Shown here: piece by piece, positions 39,121 through 52,800 of the stretch
Layout of the letters: every line of letters starts with the position of its first letter
Position numbering within the stretch: position 1 is the stretch's first letter
NCBI RefSeq assembly: GCF_963676685.1
Contig: NC_092344.1
Span: 43,158,589-43,222,588 of the forward strand
Reading direction: 5' to 3'
DNA from: Mytilus edulis
Taxonomy: Eukaryota; Mollusca; Bivalvia; Mytilida; Mytilidae
Length of the DNA stretch: 64,000 nt
Notes under the pieces: model-generated
Seen by the model: the letters and a program-made list of their open reading frames with translations, nothing else
Told to the model about the DNA's origin: nothing
Database searches by the model: none
Made by a program: the position numbers and the translations under genes

Positions 39121-40334
39121 ATTAAAGAGTAGTTTTCCTTTGACTTCGTTCGTGTGACCTTTTTTTAATCAAGATTCGTATTTTCGTCGGAAATTTGTAT
39201 GTGATTTGTTGATGCTCAGAAACAACTATTCTTTACCCTAAAAATAATAGAATACGCATTACATGTGCATATTGTTTAAAAATGTATTTGATAAAACTGA
39301 ATTGGCGAATTAGAAATTAGGATAACAATACACAAAAAAGGAGGTAGAAGATACCAATTACACATTATCATGAGTCGACGAGATAATGTCATCACTGTCA
39401 GAAAACAAAAGTTTGAGCAACATGAGTTCCATGAAAGACTTAAGTGATCTCATGTGATCTGGAATTGTAGGTAGATCCTGATTTGTAATAATTTCATTAC
39501 CTTTTATGGAAAGAGCATTAATTTTAATAACGTGTATCTATTGATCAGTTTATGATGGCTATTATAAATCTAAAATTCCCAACATTTGAATTATCAAAAT
39601 AAAAATGTATGTTTGTAATTTATTTTATGAATATTAATTGGTCTCAAAGTTTGATCAACCAAACGAGAAGGTAACTACATATTTAAAATTGCACGTGTTA
39701 TCAAGAAATGGATCTTGAAGTATAAATTTAACACGTGTGCCAATTAACAGAATCAACCAAATGGAAAAGATTAATTTTATATGGGAATGTGTATATTCTG
39801 AAATTACTATAACTCACTGACTGCAATTTGGGTAAAACTGTCATATATATCGGACGCATAAATCTAAAGTGAACATGTGGTGCACATAGTTTAAAAAGGA
39901 TTAAGTGGGTAACTGTCTTTTTGCAGTCTAGTTTTCGATAGCAATGATTTACCTAAAACATTTAAAATACTTATACAACTGATAATTAATGTTCATTTAA
40001 CCCCCTCAAAAAACATTGATCATTACATCCGTTTGATGAAAACCACATGGCAATATAGCACTTTATATGGTTCTGTTTTTGTTGGTTTATATAGCTCTTG
40101 AAGTATTTTCAGGACTTTTTTTCTATTTTCTAAATGATGTGTAATTAAAACTGAGACCTTTAAAAAGCTGAACTTCTTTGTATCAGGATCAAGTGTCAAA
40201 GAAACCAAATATTGAAGGTCAAGGAAAATAAAACTTTTAAAATAATTAAGCAGCAAAATGCAGGATTTTGAAATAGGTATAAACCTAATTATCCTCTGGA
40301 ATATTCGATGTATTCAGCTATGTACAGCTTATTA
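39121..40334. other. Intergenic, nothing recognised
   Basis: AT-rich flank downstream of gene A. A minus-strand frame at 40023-40256 has no support and is not called. Confidence 0.35.
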
Positions 40335-40575
40335 ACGGACGGACGAGCGGACGGACGAACGGACGTACAGACCAGAAAATAAGATGCCCATAAATGGGGC
40401 ATAAAACAGTACTTAATAACTAAACATATATAAATATAAAAATAATGGGGACGTGGTATGATTGCCAATTATACAACCATCCACCAAAGTGCAAATCTAG
40501 TGGATGTAAGTAACAATAAGCAACCAAACGGCCTTCGACAAGTCTCATTTCGCATCATATTTCTTGAAAATTATG
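40335..40575 (+). repeat. Two adjoining repeat ends downstream of gene A
   Basis: ACGGACGGACGAGCGGACGG with GGGGCATAAAAC (40335-40410) is the closing end of the GGGGCAT repeat type also at 52610-52690. Directly after it, GACGTGGTATGATTGCCAAT (from 40450) begins a diverged member of the GATGTGGTATGA family. Confidence 0.55.
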
Positions 40576-40649
40576 TAATAGGAATGTAAAGATATAAACT
40601 AGTATCTACAATATTGAAAATGTTGCGTCGCCAGGAACTGTATGCATGA

Positions 40650-40673
40650 TTTATTCTTTAAATAAAGTTTATT
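40650..40673 (-). promoter_or_regulatory. Polyadenylation signals of gene A
   Basis: Two AATAAA hexamers on the minus strand (40673-40668 and 40655-40650) follow the gene A stop codon by 57 and 75 bases, a usual distance for a short 3' untranslated region. Confidence 0.6.
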
Positions 40674-40729
40674 TGACAGTTTGAACAAAATATGCAAACG
40701 GTCCTATTTGTATATGACCTTGTAGAGTT

Positions 40730-40861
40730 CTAATCAACAACATTCATATCAATTTTGCGCCAATTATTCTTTCCTCTCCCTTTATTTCTGCGTTTCTTCT
40801 TTTCGTTCTGTGGTTTGTATTCTAGTTCATCTAAATCGTTGTGTGGTTCTGCAATATCGGT
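40730..40861 (-). CDS. TRANK1: Gene A exon 14: basic C-terminal tail and stop
   Basis: 132 bases in phase 0. Reads TDIAEPHNDLDELEYKPQNE then KKKRRNKGRGKNNWRKIDMN and VVD before TAG. The KKKRR cluster could be a nuclear localisation or nucleic-acid-binding signal. The acceptor is a weak but usable AG (TGTTTCAG). Confidence 0.8.
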   Translation of the reverse strand, partial: TDIAEPHNDLDELEYKPQNEKKKRRNKGRGKNNWRKIDMNVVD

Positions 40862-43800
40862 CTGAAACATTCAAAAAGATTGAGAAGATGAGAAACGAAT
40901 TACATTAAAATCTGATATATAAATTCCGGAATGCGATAGATAAATTAGAAAGTCAAAAGAAACTGTATTAGTCACACGATCATTTAGTCTTTTTCAGATC
41001 TAGTTTAGACATTGGAAATATTGCTATGATTTGACCCCGAACCTAGTCAAAGCTGATCTCAATTGACTTTGTTGATTCAGCGGAGACGAATTTTAAAAGT
41101 CAAATGATGAAATATTCTGTGAAAAATATATTTCAACGATTTTAGCTGTTGTGTTTGATGAAAGATAAAGTAATCTGACAAATACAAGTGTTTAAGAGGA
41201 CCATCAATATGACTATTGATGCTCCAAATTCAGAAGTCAGTTTTAGGTTGCAATCACCTTGTCCGTCCGTTCCTCTAATTGTCAGTTCATATTTCAAAAA
41301 TATTTATTCATCACACTTTTTGTAAGTACTACTATAACTATTTACTTCTCATTCGCTTGACAATAATGAGTTGCAAAGTCTTTTCGAATCTGTCAGATAC
41401 GTATTTTTGTTTGTTTGACGACAATTTTTATTTTGCACATGTTGAATGCTTTTCATCGACGGTGAGATTTAAGCCCGCCACATTATGTAAGTGCCTGTTC
41501 AAAATCAGAAGCCTGCAATTCAGTGGTTAATGATGTTTGTCATAATATTTTTCGTCTCTTTTGATTTGGACAATATCAGGCCATTCATTTTCTCGTGAGA
41601 ATTGTCAAGAGGTATCATAAGGCCTAATTAAGTTAAAGAACATATATAATCTAAAAAACAATGCGTTAAACTATGATGAGGACTGTCGGACTTTTGATGG
41701 CAAATAAGTAGTATTCACAAAGTGCTAAGTATTTAATTCTAGAATACGTGAACTAAGTTTAAACTTGGAAGGTATAATGTTTGAGTAATATTGAAATATA
41801 ATGCTAAGTGGTATAAAATAATATTCAAATGTATAGCTCAGTCAAAACAATAAAAAATATCATTTCCTAAAAATGAATTCAGTTTAATAGGCAAGGGACA
41901 GTGTAAGCCTAAAAAGTACGTTATCACATATTAAGTAAACGTATGTGCTCAAATCCATCAGATATAACACCGATAAGGATAAAGGAGATTTCCTGATAAT
42001 GCATACAATGTAAAATACTATCTAACGTACCTTAAGCTTTACACTGGATAATTCTTTGACGCTATCTCTCAATTTGGATTTAAGCTGTACAAGTTGATGC
42101 AACTTTTTCTCCACATTTTTTGTTGTCTTCCATTGTTTTGATTTTATCATTTCAGCTAAATCTGTATTACAATCCTCAAAACGTGATAGCAGTTGGCTTA
42201 TTCTGATTTCATCTACTCCATACCTTTCACTTATATCGCCGGATGATAATTCGTATTTTGTTATAAATTGACGAACTTTTTCTAAACCGGGTTTAATATA
42301 CTTTTTATACTCTTCATAAAATATCTGAACCTCTTTCATCTTTTTCTTATGGGAATGGGATGCTATGTGCTGTTCGAATGCTTGCATTGTCAATCGTGAT
42401 TGATCATCAGAGGTCGATGACAACGACCTTACAAAATCTCGATTATCCTCTGATTCTAACGAAACCGATCTTTGTGACAAATATCGAGCGGAATCACTTG
42501 ATGTAACATAACCAATTTGTTCATTTGGTATGTTAGATTGAGTTTTTGCTAATGTTAAAACTGGTAAGTTTTCCGTCTTTGTGGCAGATAAAGACCTTGC
42601 TATAGATTTCAAGTTCATTGAAACTGTTGATAATGAAGGACTTTCATGAACACGGTCATGATTTGTGGTTATTCCAGCACCCTCTCCATCCTCGTCGTCA
42701 CCAAAACCTTCAAAAGAACAGCCACAGACATCACAACCTCCTTCATCTACCAACACGACAGCAAACAAGGGATCTTCTAAAAATTCGTCGTTCCCAATAG
42801 ATACTTTGGATTGCAGGTTTTCCTTTTTATTCAATGTTGGCATAATGAAATTTTCTATTTTTTTCTTTTCAACTGTAATGTGATCTTCACGAACGGTTCT
42901 AATTTCGTCCTCGTCAATTTCGATTTCTTGTATTATTTGGATCTCTTCATTTGTTTCTTTAGCAGAATTGGGATCTGATAAAATTCTTATAGTTTGTGGC
43001 AGGAAAAAACTCTCTCTTGTATTAAATACCGACTCAATTTGTTCTTTTGAAATATGTTTCTTCTGATTATCCCATGCACATTTTATCAAGCTATCCCCTT
43101 TTTGCTTTAACAAATTTTTAAAACAAATGCAGACATCTGCAATGCCAGAGGAAGTTTGTATTCCATGTATAGCTTCTAAAATGTTTTTGGGATATTTTTC
43201 ATCACATCTTAAAAACGCAAATTCCTTAAGGAGATATGGTTCCAGTTCGTATGACACCCCTTCACCCATATTTATGATGTATACCATACTCAATAATATA
43301 ACATCTTCTGCCATATCAATAATTGAGGACAAAGATTCATCACCTCTCGTAAATTTTTCGGACGACTCTTGTAGAAGCAGATATTCATCAAGACGTCGAA
43401 AAATTATACTTATGATATTAATATTTCCTCTAATTCCAGCCAATATCTCAATATTTTTTTCTAAAAAATCTGGTATATCGTCACTAATTGACGCTTCTTT
43501 GCTTGCGCAAATTATTGCATCAGTTGTCCATGCGTTTGAATAAAACATGCATCGCTCGACGAATTTTGAAGTTGTTATATATGACGACGGAATAACAAAA
43601 TGACAATTCTTTCCAGACTTCTGGATTCCGCAAAATTTCGATTGCATACTGAGACCAACTAAAGTGAAATATCTAACCCAAATTAAAAGTAAAGTCAATT
43701 CTGGCATTGTTTCCTCTGTTTGTTGTTTATTCATTCTCCAAATAAAAATGCTGAACTTTTTCAAGGCTTTGTATGGATTGTGGTACAACTTTAAACTATC

Positions 43801-46800
43801 AACACTATCTTGAAAAGAGCGAACAACGGACGATACAAATGGATATTGTACATTTGTTTTTGAGATGAAGCCACAGCTATAAGCTTTCTGTCGGGTTAAA
43901 GTATTTTTCTTCCTCTCATCTAAGACTGTACTCTCAAGCTTTGTCAGACTGTCTTTTACCTTCTGTTGCAGACCAAATACCTTTTTGAAGAAAATTAATT
44001 CGAAAAATCGAGCTACACTTTTTTCTATCTTTTTAGAAGATGCCAATTCCGATTCAAAGTAAATTTCCATTTGGGACCGTACACTAATCAAGATTTCGAA
44101 CAATTCTGGTTTTGTATTACTGATATGCGGTACAGTAAGAATCAAATCTTCCATTAGTCTTCTGCATTTGAAAAACTGAAAACTTCTTTGTTCAGACTGA
44201 TTCAAAATAAGGTTTTGCTCCCAGTTTAGACCTAGCTTTGTATTACACTCGTTTAAAATTTGTTCCAGCTTAACATTGTGCATGTCCAAACGAATGAGCT
44301 GCAGAAATTCACTATGAGTGAAAGAAACTTTAGTTTTAATGTTTTGCGATTTTATAGTCGGTTTAGACAATGCTTTCAGTTTTTGTCGTTCCTCCTCAAT
44401 TGATTTTCTTATTTTATATAACCATAATTTAGTTTTTGTTAAAAGGTCTTCAACAATCAGTTTATAAATAGCAGGTACATCATCGACAACTGTTTTAACA
44501 GTTTTGAAAGTTACTGGATCGCGAACTTTTGCCAGAACTTCAAGTATACGAGGTTTGTGGATAGGATTGTAAAAATGTTTGCCAATTTTAATTTTTACAC
44601 CATTATCCCTCAAAAACTGTTCCTTTTTTTGCTCCGTAAATCTTGTTGATAGTTTTGATAATGGGACTAAAATGAGAAAGATTTTAAACAAGTTCTCCAT
44701 TCCTGTCACAATTTTTGTTAAGTTTGCGTCTATTTTCAGGTTGGAATTATTGACCATCCAACTAAGACACTCTAATTTTCCTACTTCATTTGAATGCGGT
44801 TTTCTTTTCACAAAGCAATTGAACGCAGTTCCAATAAATCTTTGCTGGCCATTTAGCCTTCCAAGAAGCAAGTTTGATTTCCCGATCTCGTCAGTTACTT
44901 CTCCGTAATTGCATTTCCGGTCCCTGTACTTGTTTCGGCATTTATTGAAGTTAAAAATTGCTTCTTCTAACTGTGTAGTCATCTCTTTTGTATTCGTACT
45001 GTAAGAACATAAAGCACTCCCATCAGGTCTAATGATGATTTGTGTGAGAGAATCTAAATATAAACATATACCTATCATATATGTTTCTTTGTCTTTTCGA
45101 CACAGCGGAAGTGCTTCTTGTGCATAACCGTAGTCAACGTATAGACTGGCCGCTTTTCTTGTCTGTCCTAGGAGTAAAATAAATATAATCAAATATGAAA
45201 AATCTACATATATATCACAGCTAAAAATTAAACTCCTGGTCAATGATCTAGATGATTGGGTCTTAATCAAGTTATTGTTAATATTTTTCTTTCACACGTT
45301 TTGAATACAATACAACACATTGAAAATTGAAAAACTCATGTATATCACTTTGTGTCAATGGTTCTTTTTTTCAAGATTAACTTTATAATAGTACCACAAT
45401 CTGTTTTTGATGCAATTGATTATCGTTACACGTGTTCAATAAAATATGATAAGTTAGTCATTGGTGTTATTATTGAAGTTTGGTTCATTGTAATTAATTA
45501 TAAATGAATTACAATTATTGTCAGATAAACAATGAGTTGGCTTTCTGTAGTAGTAGTTCACACAAGGACATAAAAGAAAACAAGTAGTAGTTCATTAACC
45601 TCTGATATTCGTTCTGTAATTTAGTGAACTAGTGTGTTATTTAAACAAACAGTTATTTCGTATGTAACTTTTCAAATCTCCTTATAGATACTGGTTATTA
45701 TAATTTTTAACAATTGGAATACAATATTGTACTATTTAATAAAACTGGTTTAGAAAGCAGAACCTGATGATCATTTACCATTTTCCAATAAAATAGATGC
45801 TGCAAGCTTAATATAATCATTTTCACCATCGAATTTTTTTTCCAGAAACATCACTCTGCAAGAAATATCACGAATTCTATTCAAAGCTTTTTTCATTGCG
45901 TCGCGATTTCCCTGTGTATGATAATACTCAGCAGCATTCCTATTTATTTGATCTTCAGTTTGATTATCCCGTACTTTTGTTTTTTCTGGGTTAGTGTTCT
46001 CCTGAAACATCCAATAAGACGTTAGAAGAAGTGTGCATATAAATAGACAGGTGTACATATTTTAAAAAATCTTGAATTTAAAAGAGTCATATACACTTTT
46101 TACCTCGTTAAAATGCTCAGAGAAAAAAAACAAGACATTCTTTATGTATCTTGATTCTAGTCATTTGAAAAATTTACAAATGAAAAAGGTAGGTCAAATA
46201 TTGACAGTGAACTTAGTGCATGAAATCGAATAATAACGCTTAATACGGATGTAGATTTTTGTAGTATACGCATCAAAAACAATATCAACATGTATTAATA
46301 TAAAACCAATATCTATTTTTATGATAACGATTGTTTTGGGGTAATTTTAGTAATAAACTAGAGGCTCTCCAGAGCCTGTATCAATCACCTGACTCTACTT
46401 TTGAAATCATATAAAAAAGGTAAAATCATAACAGATACTTAAATAATGATTGAGGCCAAATTTGGTTGAATATTGCATTCCATTTAGTGGTTCTCCACGA
46501 GAAGACATTTATATTTATTTCCTAAAGGGTCCTATGTTAAAGTAAGTCCCCCGCTGGTGGCCATCTTGGATAACGGATCGTCTTCAAACTAACAACACTT
46601 GGTCAGAATCGCATTAGAAACATTCATGCTATGTTTGGATTCATTCCATTCAGTGGTTCTCTAAAAGAAGACATTTTTTTGTATTTCCCTTAGGGTCCTA
46701 TGTTAAACTAAGTCCTCCATTAACGGCCATCTTGGTTGATGGATCGGCAACAAAGTAACAACACTAGGTCAACAACTCATAAGGATCATTCATGCTATGT

Positions 46801-49800
46801 TTGGTTTCATTCCATTCATTGGTTCTCTAAAAGAAGACATTTGTATGTATTTTCCATGGGGCCCTAAGTTAAACTAATTTCCCCGCTGGTGGCCATTTTA
46901 GATGATGGATCGGCTACAAAGTAACAAAACTTGGTCAGACCTCATAAGGAACATTCATGCCATGTTTGGTTCCATTCCATTTAGTGGTTCTCTTAAAGAA
47001 GTTCAAAATATAAGAAGTTAACGACGACGACGGACGACGGACCCAAAGGGATGAGAATAGCTCCCTTCGGGCCAGGTGAGCTAAAAATTGTTAATATGTC
47101 ATTTCTATAGAAGGGATGTGGTCGTCAATTGGCGTTTTGACGGTCGAAAATAAAAGTTTATATTCATCTGCGGTCTTTTTTTAAACATTTCATTCGTTTT
47201 TATTATTAGCTCAAGAAAGTACATAGTGATTTTGTATTCAAGCACTTAATATAATTTAAGACAGTCCAGTATCTAAATTGTACTTCTCACCTGATATCTG
47301 TGTAGTGAATGAATAGCTTCTTCAAACTGTTTGTTTTCAAGATGTACATCAATGGATTTTTCGTAACGTCCAGCACGTTCGTAATATTTACAACTTTCTT
47401 GGGGTTTCTTTGTTTTTCTATACATTTCAGCGGCTTTTTCGAACTTTTGAAATAAAAGAAGAATCTTAAATACATGAAAAACATGACCTAGTGACACTAT
47501 TATATATTGAACAAAAATAAATCATATCATTATATAAACGACTTTCTCATGTTTATTTCTATTTGTGTTTTCTGCTGTTTTTGAGTTTACAACTTTGAAA
47601 AAAAGTGCGGTCGAAAAAAGATTATCTTGCCACACAATCATTTAATGCAGTAAAAGTTATGAAAGGCATATAGAAATTAAGTGTATTTCGAACTAGCTTA
47701 GCAGGCTGGAATTCACTCAAATTATTTGCTGAAAAAAACTTTTGTATTACATAGTTGAACCGTTTAGAAGTATGTCAATACCCATGATTAGTAACCCTCT
47801 TCAGAAGAATTGAACAGCGGTCCCATGTGTGTTATATTTGTATCGTAACTATAAAGACAAATCGCTAACGTTAAATCGGTATCGGCAAAATCAGTTACAG
47901 TAAATCGATATCGGTAAAACAGAAGTAGGTATCTGAAAAGTGATAACACGTGACACTTCAATACTGTCAAGCTATTTACAAATACATTGCGTAAAACAGG
48001 ATCTCATAAAATTGTGAAGAAAATGTGTGTTTGAACACACGCACATGCGAAGAGATGGATACGCAATAAATCTCTACTCAAGATTGGATATAAAATATAA
48101 TTGCGATATGAAAAATGACATAATTGTGACATATTAGTAAATTAAAATGAGACAGCAACATAAGTATTTAAAAACCGAAAAAAATGTAGAGTTCACTATG
48201 CATCTGAAAGAGAGACAAAAGATACCAAAGGGGTGTTCAATCTCATAAGTAAAAAATAAACTGACAACGGCATGGCTAAGAAACAGACACACAACAATGG
48301 ATGTGCCAAGTGATGAAAAAAGCTCAATTGATCCTATGTGTCTTAGAGTCCTTTGTAGACGAGTTTATTTACAACGGATCGATGACACTGTTGGTGGAGT
48401 TTTAATTCCCCGAGAGTATCACTAGCTCAGTAGTCAGCACTTCTGTTCTGACATGAATTATCATAGATATGGTCCTATTTCTAAATGAACAGTTTTGAAT
48501 TTTTGAAAGACTTAGTCTTTTCTATCAGGGATAGATAACCTTAGCTGTATTTGGCAAAACGTTTAGACATTTTGATCATCAATGCTGTTCAACTTCGTAC
48601 TTTATTTGGCCTTTTTAACCTTTTTGGATTCGAGCGTCACTGATGAATCTTTTGTAGACGAAACGCGCGTCTGGCGTAAATACAATATTTAATTTGGTAT
48701 CCATGGTTTATTTGGGCCAAGTGAGCTAAAAATGTAAGCTGCGGTTAATTTGACGATATTTGCCATTTCGTGATGGCTATATGTAACATTACCGATATCC
48801 TCTTTTATATGGGTAGTAGTTGTCAGAATCTAAAGAAAAAAAATCAACTTGAGTTTCATAATTCAATAATCTAAATCACTGATTTCAAGAAAAAGAATAA
48901 AGATAAAGATGTAATTGCTACTATCAAACACAAAACATGGCATTGTGTAATGTATGAAAGCACAATCTGGTCAAATTCGAAATTCATAAATTTTTTGGGA
49001 ATAAGTCTTAAAACATTTTTATAATAAAAAACTAGATAAATGCCCTTGTATTTTAGAAATACATATGGTTGTGGGTATTTTTATGTCAATTCTAAATTTA
49101 TTATCGCCTGAATATATATTTGGCCATCATTCATAAAATACAGTACCTTACATACTGGAAAAATGTCTGTGTACGACTTTGTACATATTGACAGATTCAG
49201 TTATTGAAAATATAACATAAATAACGATATCAAAGAGTTATCTTTTATACTAACCTGTTCTCTTTTCTCATATAGTTCAGCAGCTAGATCAAATTGTTTA
49301 GCTGTTTCTAGACATTTTGCAGCCTCCTTGGTTTTTTTTGCCTCTAAAAAATTCAAAGTTGCCTGAAGAAGTTCCTCTTTCCATTGTGGACTATTTTGGG
49401 GTAGAGTGCTAGCAATTTTGTAATGTTGATAGGCATGTGCTATGTCTTCCATTCTTGAATCGCCTGCAGTATTAAAGCATTTTACCGCCTGAGTATACAT
49501 CTTCAATTTCATAAATTCCTCTCCTTTATCAACCCATTCTCTTGGTGTAGACTTTCTTGTAAAAGCTGAAAACATATAACAGTGAATTAATAAAGCAGAA
49601 ACTAACACAGATTTCTGAGAAACACCTAAGCACTTTAAAATTAAAAACTAGAAGCTCTAAAGAGCCTGTGTCGCTCACCTTGGTCTATGTGCATAGCATA
49701 AACGAAGGACACAGATGGATTCATGACGTGTTTGTAGATCTTACTTTACTGAACATTATTGCTGCTTACAATTATCTCTATCTATAATGAACCTATGAAT

Positions 49801-52800
49801 CTATCCCAGCAGTAAGAATTATTTGTAAAAATTTACAAAATTTACAAAATTTACAAAATTTATGAAAATTGTTAAAAATCGACTATAAAGGTCAATAACT
49901 CCTTAAGGAGTCAATCGATCATTTTAATCATGTTGTCTTATTTGTAGGTCTGACTTTGCAGTACGTTATTGCTGTTTACAGTTTATCTCTATCTATAATA
50001 ATATAATCAAGATAATAACCAAAAGCTGCAAAATATTCTTAAAATTACCAATTCTGCAGCAGCAACCCATCAACGGATTGCTTGATTGGTATGAAAATTT
50101 CAGGGCAGATATACCGTGACCTAACGAACAAATTTATTAATGTCAGATTTGCTCTAAATGCTTTGATTTCTGAGATTTTAGCCAAAACCTGCATTTTACC
50201 CTGTGTACTATTTTTAGCCATGTCTGCCATCTTGGTTCGCAGGTGGGGTCATCGGACACATTCTTAAAACTATATACCCTAATGATGATTGTGGACAAGT
50301 TTGGTTAAATTTGTCTAATTAGTTTCAGAAGAGAAGATTTTTGTAAAAGATAACAAAAGTTTACAAAAATTGACTATAAAGGCCAATAACTTGTTCAGGG
50401 GTCAACTGACCATTTTGGTCATGTTGACTTCTTGTAGATCTTACTTTGCTAAACATTATTGCTGTTAATAGTTTATCTCTATCTATAATAATATTCAAGA
50501 AAATAACCAAAAACAGCAAAATTTCCTTAAAATTACCAATTTAGGGGCAGCAACCCAACAACGGGTTGTTCGATTCATCTGAAAATTTCAGGGCAGATAG
50601 ATCTTAACCTGATAAACAATTTTACCCCACGTCAATTTGCTCTAAATGCCTTGGTTTCAGAGATATAGGCCAAAAAATTCACATTTTACCCCTATGTTCT
50701 ATTTGTAGCCATGGCGGCCATCTTTGTTGGTTGGCCGGGTCACCTGACACATTTTTAAACTAGATACCCCAATGATGATTGTGGCCAAGTTTGGTTAAAT
50801 TTGGCCCAGTAGTTTCAGAGGAGAAGATTTTTGTAAAAGTTAACGACGACGACGGACGACGGACGCCAAGTGATGAGAAAAGCTCACTTGGCCCTTTGGG
50901 CCATGTGATCTAAAAACCAATATAAGGTGACATACGACAATTTTGCTGCGTATCTACTTTATTGCTGCGACTACTTCAATACATTTGGTATTGGCATGGA
51001 AATATTGTGTTATTAAAATTTGCTGTACAAATTGAATTTTGAATTAAAAAATAAATCTTCCTTATGCAAAGCTCATTGACCTGCCCGGCTTTGGCTATAC
51101 TTTTTTTACTTTTAATTTGATAATCTTTTAAATTTATTCTAAGTTTTGGATTTTCCAATACTGTGGCTTCGGACAACACTAAATAGACTATTTGTGGAAA
51201 TGTGCAACTCGTGCAGACAAATGGGTACTACTGATGTTATCATGGCATATTGGAACTAAAGTTATAGTTTTAGAATAGGTTGGTTTCCATTCAAACGTTA
51301 TTAAATAGAAATTAAATATATGTCTAAGGAGATTGTAAAACAAGCATCTGATTCAGCAACACACTGACTTTATAATTGCAATACTCTTAACCTAATCATT
51401 CATGTCATGTTGAATTTGCAACACTATCTTATATCATGGAACATAAACAAAATATCACTATCAATATCCTACTTGTCACCGTACTAGTCATCCATACTCA
51501 AAAATACTAAGCATGTGTGAACCCCCCCCCCCCCCAATGATTTTTTTTCTCTGAAATATGCAATATACTGATTTTACATTTCACTTCCTTATCTTCTGCA
51601 ACAAGTTCAACGAGATGTAAAGCCTGAAAGTATTCAAATATTGGCTTCCTCTGTTCTTTATCTCCGTCAAATATCCAAACGTTTTGCCTGGCTCTTGTAA
51701 TTGCTGTGTACAGCTGTTTTAATTCAGAATTTAATACTTTGTGTTGTTTCGGATTGAACGGCAAAGGTCGTAAATCTGAAAAGTTTAGAAAAGATTAAGA
51801 AACATCAAAAGTAAATTACAAACAACTTTATTTAATAACACTTTAAAACATTCCTTTTAATAGGTATTTGGAATGCAAATTGCGTTGTTTTGAACTACAA
51901 ATGTATTATTAACGGATGCACGTCATTATTTTCCACTCTTTTAATGTTTTGTATACTTTAGACTACGTCACACAGTTAAAGATGTTACGACGACATTGTT
52001 GAGGTTCCTATTGGGGTAGAATTGTTGTCCAATCATAAAATTGGGCACAATTGTAATCCGTAATATAAATATAAGAAGATGTGGTATGAATGCCAATGAA
52101 ACAACTCTCTCATCCAAGTCACAATTTGTTAAACTAAACTATGATAGGTTTGAGTACGGTCTTCAACACGAAACCTAAACCGAACAGCAAGCTATGAAGG
52201 GTCATAAAAATGACATTTTTAAAACCACTCAAACGGGAAAACAAACGATCTCAGCAATATATATATATATTACTGAAAGAAATCATGTCTTTGTTACTGA
52301 ACCTTTCAATTTAAAGCTACGAGTTTGACCAAAACAAATATATGGGTTTTGTTTTATGTCCATCATTTCTAAGGTATATATTTATATATACATATTTGTG
52401 TTGTTTATAGCATACGGATGCCCCATCCGCACTATCATTTTCTATGTTCAGTGGACCGTAAAATTGGGGTTAAAAAACTAATTTTGTATTACAATTAGAA
52501 AGGTCATATCATAGGGAACATATGTACTAAGTTTCGAGTTGATTGGACTTTAACTTCATCAAAAACGACCTCGACCAAAAACTGTAACTAAAATCTTTAA
52601 CATGAAACAGCCGGACAAACAAACGAACGAACAGACGGACGAACGACCACAGACCAGAAGTCATAATGCCTATACATGGGGCATAAAAAAACTTCGCGAA
52701 TGTATTTAATGGCTTGTAAGTTGAAATTTAACTCATTTGAATCCACTTTAATGTTACCTTTTAACTTGATCGTTAGTGGAGACGGATGAACGTGTGTTTA

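Noticed and set aside
42618..44908. Plus-strand frames of 60 to 138 codons
   Set aside because: Antisense to the large gene A exon 13, which has matching splice phases and a far longer frame.
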